Shown here in pieces: positions 41,201-53,200 of a DNA stretch of 64,000 nucleotides. The notes under the pieces were generated by a model. That model was not told where the DNA came from. It did no database searches and saw nothing but the letters and a program-made list of their open reading frames with translations. The DNA comes from Ischnura elegans (lineage: Eukaryota > Arthropoda > Insecta > Odonata > Coenagrionidae): positions 58,016,069 to 58,080,068 of the forward strand of contig NC_060254.1 of the NCBI RefSeq assembly GCF_921293095.1. The letters run 5' to 3'. The position numbers and the translations under genes were made by a program. How positions within the stretch are numbered: the first letter of the stretch is position 1; the number at the start of each line of letters is the position of its first letter.

Positions 41201-44200
41201 GGGATGTACATACCTTGAAAACATAATGTTTCACTTACTCAATGTATATGGGTGAGCAGTGATCATTAATTGTATTTATTCTTTGTTTTACATTCATTTC
41301 TTGGAGTTAAAATTTTTATTGCCAGAAAGCAAATGGCTCCACAGAAACCAATAACATTGATGTTGAAGCACAAATGATATGCTTGAATGCCTCTGTGGAG
41401 TACAATGAGCTGGTTCAAAATTCAGCAGAACTATTTGGTATTTATTTTAAAAATCTAAAAAATAAGTAGATTTATAATTGAGAGGTACGTGGCACTAGCT
41501 AAAGTACCAATCATTGCAATTAGTACCACTTTCTTATATATTTGGTGCTCATAAATATGTACTTAGAAACAAAATTATAAGATTAGCTCTAATTTTTATT
41601 TAATGTGGGCCTTTTATCTTTTAAATGGTTACTTTGTAGTTGAAGCAAGAAATGTTATTTTCATTTATAAGTTTGTATTCATAAGTTTAATGAATGTAGC
41701 TTATTTCCACTACCTGTGTCGTATAGCAAAAAGGTTTATGGATATTGAATATGCAAGCTAGTTTTTGTTTCATTATGGTCTTTTGAAATGGCAGCTAATT
41801 AAGAGGAGTCCAATGCAGAAGCTGTCACTTGGGCTGTGTTTATATTCAGCACTAATGATCAGCCAAAATTATTAGGCCCACTTGAATTTGCATGGAATTA
41901 TTTAGTAATTTGCTACCTGCTGTTGTTGTTGGAGGGCTTTTATCTGCTGCTGAAGTAACTGGTATTTTGCCCCTAGAAATACTGACTGTATTTTGACACT
42001 AGACTAAAAAGATGCAGGATGCCACTTTAAATGCCGGTCTGACCCCCCTTGGAACCTTCTGCCCTCCTGTCTGTACATGCATCCAAGGAGCAATTCTGGG
42101 AATTTGGACATGCTTCTTGGACCTTAGCACTCCTTTCTCCTGTACCATTGTGTGGATAGTTCTAAGGAAAGAAGGCATGCCACCTCACACTCCTGCTCCT
42201 CCAACCCACCCGCACCCTCGCTTTCCCCCTCTTAAGTGTCATATGTATAGGTCACAAAATTTGACTTTAAATAACTGCTTTGCCAACCTTAGGGGATCAC
42301 TTTTGGCCTCAATTCCACCTCTGGTGACACCAGGGGCAGATCCAGGATTTTTTTCTGGGGGGTCTGACAGGCCTTCTCATATTTGAGATTAAAAACAACA
42401 TATGTACAACAATTACTGTTGATAATATTCTCTTTATTTTGATATTAAAGTTATTAATATGAAATTAAATGATTGAAGCTCCGTAATACACAAAATATAA
42501 CGAATGTAATGATAACCTTATTAAAAATCTTGTGTATTTTTTAAGGGTCCTAAATCTGCCTATGTGTGACACCCTCAAAGCTGTCTGGGGGACTAGCATG
42601 GTCTGTGAAGCCTATATTTCCCACCACCCCTCATCACCCATTGAAGAAGAGCAAGTAATTAACTGTCCTTCTGTACTCCTCTTCACTTGTGCCTGCCAGC
42701 CTCAAGTCCCCATTTTCTTCCGTGCCCCATCTCCTAGTAGAGTCCAGTAACTAATATTAAATGCTGATTCTTTCAACTCCCTACCACTGTTTCTATTGCT
42801 CCCTCTTTGACAACCTTATCCCTTGAGAGTTGAACCCTAGGCTAATTAGCACATCACAAAGCATGACTGTGCCTTATGCAAAAATAAATGAAGTTGAAAA
42901 TCGTATAATTACTACTTCAATCAAAATTTCAGCAGATTTATCATCCAATTATTACTCCAACAACAATTATAGTGCCCTGATAAGTGGACTCAATAGATAC
43001 TAGCCCTGAGGTGGGAGGTATTTTTCATAATAAGCTACATACAGGCTTAAATGAGGGTTTTTGAAAAAGTCAACATCTTATATCCAATCCTCAATGGCAT
43101 TAATATTATGCAGATAATTTTACTAACATCCTACTTACAATTTTCACTGATTTTAAAAAAGTTTTAATTTTTTTTTTATAGGAGAAAGAAAATGTGATGG
43201 TGTTTTGGATCATCTTGACGAAGAGGGGGACAAAGAAAACAACAGATTCTCAGCTAATGAATCTCGAAACATAAATTCTATGGACGTTACTTACAACGTA
43301 AAGTCTTTCCTGTCAGGAAAAGACTCTTCAAAGGACATCATCCCTCAGTTCCTACAAAAGAGTGTTGAGAAGAATTTACAGGGAGTAACTGACACTGTCT
43401 TTGGTGAAGATAATATGGAGGAAGGTCACAGTGTAGCTTTTACAGAGAGCACTGACCTTCACCCCTATTTAAATTCATCCCTTGAAGATGACATATGCTC
43501 ATCTGAAGCAGAGTTTATCTCCGAGTGTGCTCCTGCCTATAAAACTGCCCCAAGTGAAGAGAGTGATTTTACGCAGTGTAAGTGTGACATTAGGGAGGAC
43601 TCTGGGATGGGATTTCCTGCCGTTGAACCAATTATTGATCATGCTGCCTCCTCAACTTCTGGTGTTTACAGCCAGGAGACAGAGGAGGCCGTTGATACTT
43701 CTCATACGACACATGTTTTGGATTCTGAGTTAGCTGTAGGATATACATCCGATCAGGACAAAGGGAGTGGGTTAGTCTCTTCTACCGAAACTTCAGGTAC
43801 AATGGTAGATGCTATGAAAATTTTGGAAGTTGATTTGACAACTAATGATGGTGAAAAGGTCAGCATTGTGGCATCAGCTGATCATTATTCGAATGGTGCA
43901 ATGTTATCGCCTTCAGAAAGTAATTCATGTGAAAATAACACTGCTGATGACAACCAAGTTACTCCTGAATCAGAGGGCCGGCCTACTCGGCTAATTAGAA
44001 CGGATTCCTTTACCACAGAGACTCCCAGTCCATTGCTAATAGCTAAAATTGAGCAGTTCACAGTCGATGCATTACCATTGGACAACACCGTCTCAGTCGG
44101 TGAGAAGAACAAAACTTTTGTGTGTTGCAAGGATAAAAATGCCGATCAGAAGGCATTTGTTTCCTCAGATAAATCCTCTCTCAGTACAAAGGATAAGGTT

Positions 44201-47200
44201 GCTGCAAGTGGTGTCAGGAGTGAAAAAACTAAAAGTGCTTGCCAGGGTGAAGGGGAAACTTTGAAGGAGAAGAATAAAGAACCAGTGAAAGATGGCAATC
44301 GAAGAAACACTGTCTTTGAAAGACTTGCTGCCGATGCCGCAAGGAAAGCTGAGGAGAGGAAAAAACTGATTAGGAAGAACAGCATTGAAGTCTTTAAAGT
44401 ACCGAAGAAAGTGGGGAAGACATCTTTTAGAGGAATGCGACCCTCTTTATCTACCTCTAACCTGAGAACGTCTGTGAGTGGAGCTGTGAAAAATAGGTAA
44501 GAATTTATGAGGTAGGTGTATACTTACTCATGAAGTAGACGAAAACTTCCATGCCATTAACCACCCTATTATGGAAGACCTGTTTCTTTACGATATGAAT
44601 GCACTCCAGAGGATTGATTGTAAAGTATGTTGTGTCTTTGTGTTGAATCAGACAAGGAATCAATTTCAAGAACATCAGTGTGTGTATATGCTGCAATGCT
44701 CAAATATCTATCATTCGCTAATCTTATAACCATTGATAGATTATGAGGGTTTACTTAAATTACAGCCGTTGAAAAGGCCACAAACATGAAAAAAAGTCAA
44801 ATGAGGCTTAGAATTGCATAATTGATGACATATTGTGTGAGTGGAAACAAAAATCAGCAGAATTTAAAATTAATAAAAAACCTTATGAAATTTCTGCTTA
44901 GATCGTATTCCCAATTCATCTAAAGTCAAATCCATTGAAAAGGGGGGTTCTATAGTATTATAATTGAGATAAAACTCCTAATTGGGATGTAATGGGTCTG
45001 GTTCTACGACCTTACCATACATCTACATCTACATAATACCCCGCAAGCCGCCTAAAAGGCGTGTGGCAGGGGGTGTTAGGACACCAGCCGTTTACAGCAA
45101 AAAATAAAATAAAATAAAGTGCTCAAACGAAGTTGGGACTAGCGTTTATTAAAGTCCTTTATGGTTCGGAGGAAAAACGATTTCGCGTATCTATCCGTTC
45201 GGCAAAACATCTCTCTTAATTTATCACTTCTATCGGACCTGGAAATATAGTGTGGCTCTAATATTATGTTCTCTGTGTCGCTCTTAAAGATATCCATTCT
45301 CAATTGTTCAAGCAATCTAAGCCTAGCGCGCAGCCTCCGAGTCTCCAACGGCTCCCAGCCTAATTCGCTTAACATCTGGGTAACACTGTCTGTACGCCCG
45401 TAGCAGTTTTTGACGAAACGCGCAGCCTTCCTTTGAATTTTATTCAGTTCGCGGATTAAGTCTTTCTGCACCGGATCCCATATGCTCGCTGCATATTCAA
45501 GGTGCGGTCGGACGAGAGCGAAATAGCACCTTTCCTTTACTTTCTCATCCGAAAATCTTCCCACAATACGTTTGACGAAACCTAATTTCTTCAGTGCTGT
45601 GCCGCAAATATTCTTTATATGTGTTCCCCACGTGAGGTTCGAGGTTATCGTAACTCCCAGGTACTTCACTTCGTCTGTTGCCTTTACATTAATGCCATCC
45701 ACTGCATAAACATGGTTAGAGTTGGACGAATTCCGCAAGAAATGTACCGCCATGCATTTGCTCAGATTGAGTTTGAGTCCCCACTCTTGGCTCCACAAAT
45801 GAACGTTGTTTAAGTCAGATGATAGAATTTCATAGTCAGAGTGATCACTAATTTCGCGATAGATGACAGCGTCGTCAGCAAATAAACGTATTTTACTTCT
45901 AATGCGAGAGCAGAGATCATTAATGTATATAATGAACAACAGGGGGCCGATTACGCTTCCTTGTGGAACACCTGATGTAACGTTTACAACATCGGAGCTA
46001 AGTCCGTCAAGAACAACTTTTTGTTTACGATCTCTGAGAAAGTCGCGTATCCAGTTTAAAACTGTTTCGTTTAATCCGCATGACTGTAATTTGTATAAAA
46101 GTTTGTTGTGAGGTACAGTGTCGAAAGCTTTCTTAAAATCTAGAAATAGTGCGTCAACTTGTCTTTTCGATTCACCAGATTTTATTGGCAAATGGAAGGA
46201 AATCCAGGTGGCAGCACTAAGTTAGGTGTCATGGCCGAATAGGGAGGATCGCCCACTTTAGTACGTTTGTCTGTGTGGAACGATAACCTGCGAATACCCG
46301 AGTTTTATGTTCTTATTGAAAGCGTCATTGTTCTTATTGACAATTGCATCTGGAAGGGAATCCAGGTGACAGCACTAAATTAGGTGTCATGGCCGAATAT
46401 GGAGGATCGGATGCATTAGTACGCTTGTTCGTGTGAAACGTTAGCCGGCCAGCACTATACCGTTTAGCCGAATATCAATGGCATTATGATGAAAAACTTA
46501 GAAGGAAAAGTTCATGAGCAACAAAATGTGCGGTGTTTATGATTGCACCGACCAGTGTGAGACAAAAGCTATCTCTCTACATAGATTCCGCAACACCCCT
46601 AATTTGGGAAAGAAGTGGGAGCACGTCATGAGAATGGGCAAGAGTGAGCTAGCATGCTAGTTTTATTTAAGAAAAAAACAAGAATGGGCCATAGAGAAAC
46701 ATATGAAGGCATGACACCTTCATTGTATCATTTAATGCCTACTTAAAAATTGTTCGCGTAAGTATGGAGGTGTCAGAGGATGAGATGCAGACGGAAAGAA
46801 GGTTGAACAAACTTGCAATAACTATCAATGAATTTTCAGATATCCAATAAGCCAGGAAAGTTAAGGTTGGGGAAATGATTCGAATCGCGACAACTGAGAA
46901 TTATATGAATATTCCCGGCCGACTACCCACCAATTGCCGGGACTAAGTCTGCTTGAGACAAGTAATTTCTCCCAAAGTCGCACAAACTTTTCCCAGGCGA
47001 TCCCCCCCACGATCGCCGCGACATCTTCCGCCCGGGGGCCCGTCAAAACCGGGTCGGCCCTTAAAACATCTGTCTCTTTCTCATTCAATAACTAGGCCCT
47101 GCTCTTCCGAATACGATGCGGTGCGAAACCCCGACGTTTCTAAGGCCTGCGTGCTTCGTTGGGTTAAAGGATTTCTCGAGTCGCTTTGCCCAAATGGCCA

Positions 47201-50200
47201 AAATTCCGGGGCCGAGGCACGGAGACCCTCGCGCGACCCGTCTCGCCACTTCCCCATCGATCTTCGCTAGCCGGTGAGAGTCGATCAGTGACTCCACATA
47301 GCAGTCAAAACGCCAATGCAAGGGGAATTCCACTCACGACCACACCGACGTCGAATTCCCTTAAGAAGAATAGATTATTGAGGACGGATGGATTATGTGA
47401 GTAGATGCCTATCATATTGTTTGATGATTTTAATAATGATATATCTCTTGTAATGATGGTGGATAAAATCGTCAAACAATACACACGAAAACGGAAAAAG
47501 AAGCGCCAATTTTCTTCTGAAAAGCTTGTATCTCGTGTGACATGCCATTAATAACGCTTGTTTGTATGCTAAATCCCATTGCAAGAACCAAATACTCCAA
47601 CAGTGCTTCAACCATGACAGGTTACAGCATTCCACCTCATAGCCCTCAACGAGGGACCTCTTGATGTCTCTATTGAACTCCAAAACGTCAGATGTGGAGA
47701 AAATTACTTCATCCATTATTCACAACTCAGATTTACCATATACATCAGTATTCGCTTCACAAAATTGCTGAAAACACATCCGTTTCGCACACCGCTAGGC
47801 TGTAGCATTAGTAAACAAACCGGCCGATCCTCCATGTCTCATTTCTGAAATTGGCCACCAGATGTCAGCTACTTTGATTCCTGTTGCCAATAACGTCGTG
47901 AAGAAAGAGCGCGAGCTGTGTTTCGCATGATCTACCTTTTCGGAATCCGTGCTGACAGTCATGGAGGAAGTTACGTCTGTCCAAGAAAGTCATGATATTG
48001 CTAACGACGATATGCTCAAGTATCTTGCCTATAATCGATGTTAATGAAATCGGACGGTAGTTGCCTGGGTCATGTCTGTTTCCCTTTTTGAAAATGGGTG
48101 TAACGCTTGCAGTTTTCCAGTCGGGCGGTAATTTCCCTTCGGAGAGTGACTTCTTGAATATGATCTCTAAATAAGGTGCGATCTGCGGAGCTAACTCTTT
48201 GAGGACACGCGCGGGTATTCCCTCCGGACCCGGAGATTTACTATTCTTAATCGATTGTAGTTGTTTAGTTATCCCATCACGTTGTATAGATATTTCTTCC
48301 ATCGATTCCTCAGTATATGGGATGTCTAAATTGAACTGAGTATCGTCAATAGTGTATACACTTTCGAAGTGGGAATTTAAAGTATTAGCTTTGTCAATAT
48401 TTTCGGTGACAAGTTTACCATCTTTATCAAATAAAGAATCTACGGTTGAATGTTTTCCCTGAAGCTCTCTCGCGTACGACCAAAAGGATTTCGGATTTTC
48501 TTCGAGTAATTCACCGAGTACTTTTTTCTTAAACTTTCGCATTGCCGTTCGCATTGATTTCTTGGTCATTGAGCGTTGTGCAGCGTAACTTTCTTTAGCT
48601 TCAAGTTCCTTCGATTTATTACGTGACGTGATGGATTTTCTGTACAAGTGGTAAAGTTTTCTCTGTTTCCTAAGTTCCCTTCTGACATCGTTATTGTACC
48701 AGCGAGGTTCTTTATTATCACATTTCAGTTTTTGCGGAATATGTTCGTTGATTCCTTGGCGCAGAATTTCTAGGAAGTGTTTCCATGTCGCATCTGTGTT
48801 TTGGTCCTTTGATGTAACTACGAATTTTTTGTAGTAGTCATTAAGCATCTCGCCAAATTTAGTGAAGTTGCATTTATCAAATAAGTAAATTTTGCGTTTA
48901 GGTTTTACGGCTGCCACTACATCAATATTTAACGTTGCAAAGATTACTCTGTGATCGCTTATACCGTCAATAATATCGAGTTGTTTTATCAACTTAGGAT
49001 GGCTTACTGCTAAAAGGTCTAATATCTTATTTCCTCTCGTAGGTTTGTCAACTACTTGGGCTAGAGAGTGATTTGCAAGAACGTTGAGTAATACCTCGCT
49101 GATTTCTCTATTCCTTGAATTCGTTTTTACGGTGTAAGTATCCCAGTTTATGGATGGAAGATTAAAATCACCCCCGATTACTATTACACTATTACTGTCT
49201 CTCTGAGTAAATGCAGATATTTGATTTTCTAGAAGGTACATAATATCGACTTCGGAGTTCGGCGGTCTATAAAAAGAGCAAACATGAATACTCCTTTTGT
49301 TTCGTTGTTTAATTGTACACCACACGCTTTCAATTTCGTTGTCAATTATTTCGTGGGCGGCGCTGTGCAAATGTGATTTAACTGCTATAAAAACTCCGCC
49401 ACCTGTTCTATTGCGTCGATCGCATCTGTAAATTTTATATTCTGGAGGAAAAACTTCGCTGTCGCTTATATCTTCCGTAAGCCAGCTCTCTGTCCCCATG
49501 ACCACGTCTGCGTCCTGAAAAATATGCTCGATTCCGGCGCGCTTGTTTTTTACGCTACGGCAATTAACTACAACCAGGTTAATGTCATATTTTGTAGTTA
49601 GAGTTTCGGCTGGTTCTTTTCCAAGCTTTTGTGTACTCAGCGGGTGAATTTTATTGGCAGTACACATAATATTTGACATGTTTTCATTCTCTGGAGCACG
49701 CCTTTTGGGAATAAATACGCTATTGTCCGGCGTTACCGCTCTTAAGTTTACTTCCTCGTATCTTTCGCATTGCGGATTTCCTCGGAGGCTACGTTTAATT
49801 AAATCATTGATAATCCCGCTAGATGACCTACCCTCTAGTCTAAAAAATACCTACAGTGCTCAAAAATCCTACGAGCCACCCGTTCCGACGCCTCTTTGGA
49901 GTAATGCACCCCAGACGAATTGAGGGGAGCCCGGCACGATCTAATCACCGGCCGAAGATCCACGAACTCTGCTCCAATGCTCACACAGAGTTCCCACAGC
50001 CTCTTGTTGATCCAGGAAATCCTGTCCCAAACTCGAGGGCCGCAGTCCGTCCGTGGAACAATGCTGCAGATGGACAGTCGCATATCGACACCAGTGCCCC
50101 TCCGAACGCGTTCCACTTCCGAGCTTAGATCCCTGAAGGAATTTAAAATCTCATCAGCTCTGCGTTCGGAGGCATCATTAGTGCCAACATGGGCCACCAC

Positions 50201-53200
50201 CCGCAGTCTAGAACAGCCCGTGTCCTTCACCGCTGATTTTACCGCCGCCGTAGTATGGGGTACAAGGCCTCCCGGTATGCACCACGAGGTGACCCGTTGG
50301 TCCGCTCCGTCTCTCCTTGCCCTCTTCTCCAACTGGGGGAAAATCCGCCGGACGTTGGAACTCCCTAACAATACGATCCCCGCCCTCCCTCCCCGGCTGC
50401 CTCTCGAAGCTGCATCCCTCGCGACAGGGGGTTGCTTCACGACCTCGCCAACTAGCTCCCCGGAATTGTCCTCCGACAAGACCGCGAAGCTATTGTGAAC
50501 GGGGATGGGGTTAGCCTCCGCTTCCCCCACTCCCCGACTTGGCCGTGCCAAGCAGTGCAAGCAAAAAAATGTCTCATCAAATTGCCGTGCAGTGAACCTC
50601 TCTCTCTCATGTTAGTTGGTGAGAGTGAAAATGAAAGTTAACAGAATTAATTTACCCTGACTAAAATAGTGATACAAAAAATTACAAATGGAGTCATCTG
50701 TCGGTATTGTTTCGATGTCCTGTCCGTGATGATCGCACTCTAATCTCTGCTAGCATTTTTGCCTTTCAATACTACCTTTCTCTGATGCACAGCAATGGCA
50801 ATCAGCTGAACAGAAAGAAGCTTTGAGCAGAGCTCCCTTTCAGGAACGTCCGACGCCTTATATATCTGTTGAGCCAGGGGGAGAATCACCATATGCTTGG
50901 GAGGGATTTCAGAGGAACACTGTGTTACTCCTTTTTATGATTCTCAGTCAACTAAACCTCAGCCACTTGCATTTAACACAAACGAAACATAAGCAAACCA
51001 TTCCACACACTCCACCTCCCAACAAAACCTTGGATGGAGGGAGAAAGGGAGGGATAGGCAGAAAGGATGGGAGTGGTCAATCATCTGGGACGGGCCAAGA
51101 CGTAATTACAGGGTCTGTCCAAGAAGTAAGCTGAATAAATGCAGGAAAAAAGATTTATTGATGATATCAATACTAGCAACTAAATTCTTCAAAATAGGCC
51201 CCATCTGTGTCGGAACACCAGTGCCAGTGTTTGTGCCAGTCATGGAGTCCTAATTTGTTGATAAAAACTTTGAACATGGCTGTAATGGCACGGGATTATC
51301 CAACTTACTTCTTGGACAGACGGTGTGAATAATTCTTTAGAACTTTTCCTAACTAATGATGACCAACGTAGTACCTGCAGTTATTTCACTCTACTAGCCA
51401 GTCACATGGCCACATTCATTTAAATTCTTTTCTAAAGCTTGAGTCCTCTACTTTTTCCTGTCTTTTCAGGTCAGATACTTTAGCCAACAGGCGCACAAAC
51501 TCTTTGGCCAATGTGTCCAGTGGAAAGAGTTTCGTGCCAGATTCCAGTTCTCAAAGAAAGAGCAAGTCGTTGAAAGGGGCATCATCATCTTCAGTTCGAA
51601 AACCCGTGGTGATAAATTTAAGATCTAATGTTGCAAAAAATACTGAGCCTGCTGTTGCATCTACATCTGAGGGTTCAGTGTCACAACTTGGGAAAGGTTT
51701 GTAGTTTGATGTTCATGCACTTTGATGTTCTTGCCATCTTCATTTGATGTATCCATTGGTAATTCCCTAAATATTGAAATCAAACCCACTATGTTTCTCT
51801 TTCTTCATTTTAATTTTTGAATTATATTTATTAGTTATTAGATCTATTAGCTGTGGTCAATTTAAAATAGCATCTTTTCCATTTAAAAAAATTGTTTACT
51901 CCTTGTATGTAAAATCTTTGTTCACTATTTACATATTTAGCTACTTGAAGATGTTGAATAATTAAATATTTACAAATTTTTTGGCAATGTTACTTCCTCA
52001 TAACTCCTGGGAAAAAGGACTAAAATGAATGTTGTTTTATCTACATCTTCACTTCATTTGAATTTTACTTGTACATAGTATTTCTTGCATCAAAATTGTG
52101 TGAAAATGTCACTGCCTTGCCATGGCCATTTAATGGTTTTATTTTTCTAAAACTTGTCTTTACAGAACCAGTGTGTTTTGACACCACTGAAGGTCATCCA
52201 TTGGCCAAGTCAGCCAGCTTGCAAGAGGAAGATGCAGAGAAATTTAAGGAGTCCCATCAAAAAAAAATTATGTACTGCGTGCAGACCAGTCCCATATCTC
52301 CAGCCATCCCGAATGTGCCGGAGGTGTTCTTTAATGCTGGCCAGGCACTTGCTGACAGTGACTCTGCTGAAACTACGGTACCAGGGAGGAAGAGGAGGCG
52401 TTGGTCTCTCGGCTGGAGTGGGTGGGTGACTTCGGTGGAGGAGCAGTCCGATTCAGACGGTGGCATTGGGAGTTGTTTCATAGCAGAGCCAACCAAATCC
52501 ACTGTATGCCGGGGGGAATCAGATGTGGAATTGCAGTCTACCACAGTCGAAGACTCTAGTCACGTGTCAGAGATCGAGGAAGTTACAGCCCCGCATGATG
52601 AGGAAAAATGTGATGAACTGTCTCAAAGTAATGCTGAAAAAGTTCATGCAGACTGTCAGGTAAGGGAGAGCCTAGACCACATTCCTGGATCAAGTGGGCA
52701 TTTCGATGAAAAGAGTGCCGATCAAAGTATGGAAAGTGGAACAAGTTGTGGCATCCAAAGTGGAGTGGTTGATCTGGAAGAGCTAGTAATTCCACTTGTT
52801 AAAGAAGTCCCTTACATCACTACCTCTGAAAGTAATAACTTTCTGGAGAAGAATGTTGAGGGCCCATTGGTTGACTCATCTGTCAGCAATGATGAATCTG
52901 TGAAGTCATGTGAAACAATATCTCAGCCAGTGCTAATTTCACCTTCCTTAGAAAAAAAATTAAGCTCACTACCATCTTCTCCTGCTGGTTCTGTTGGTGT
53001 TGAAGAAACGGCTTTAAAAATTTCGCCCTCCGTCTCCGTGGAGAAAACTTTATGCTCAGTACCATCATCTGTTGCTGTTTCTCTGAGTGTTGAAGGGACT
53101 CCATCAAAAATTTCACCCTCTGTGGAAAAAACTTTAAGCTCACTGCCATCTTCTCCTGCTGGTTCCGTTGGTGTCAAAGAAACTGCTTTAAAACTGCTGT

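Larger units (their letters stand above)
46186..47889. mobile_element. ISL2EU-like DNA transposon remnant inserted in the LINE
   Basis: 1704 bp with inverted ends TGGCAAATGGAA and the complement of TGGCAACAGGAA, flanked by AT on both sides (46184-46185 and 47890-47891). Removing it with one AT leaves the two LINE ORF2 parts in the same frame, which fixes the borders. The left terminus is duplicated in tandem (46193-46250 and again at 46351-46408). The plus strand carries a THAP-domain start. A 2-bp AT duplication plus a THAP protein fits the ISL2EU superfamily; P elements would give 8 bp. No intact transposase remains. Confidence 0.65.
45025..50640 (-). mobile_element. CR1/L2-like non-LTR retrotransposon, 5'-truncated and interrupted
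   Basis: On the minus strand: ORF1 (about 50611-49835), ORF2 (49679 down to 45139) and a short 3' UTR ending near 45025. About 3.9 kb belongs to the LINE; 46186-47889 is a later insertion. ORF1 with an SGNH esterase and an upstream PHD-like end is characteristic of CR1/L2-group elements. It lies antisense in CP110 intron 3. A related relic is at 39828. Confidence 0.8.
44497..51469 (+). other. CP110 intron 3
   Basis: A 7-kb intron made largely of mobile DNA: the 80-bp repeat (44721), the interrupted LINE (45025-50640) and a mariner-type MITE (51109). The flanks 44803-45024 and 50641-51108 show nothing recognised. Confidence 0.6.

Noticed and set aside
43885-44385. Minus-strand open frames within CP110 exon 3
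   Set aside because: They are antisense shadows of the spliced CP110 frame and lack motifs or signals.
46186-47889. P-element insertion
   Set aside because: The THAP fragment suggested it, but the target duplication is 2 bp (AT), not the 8 bp that P elements make.
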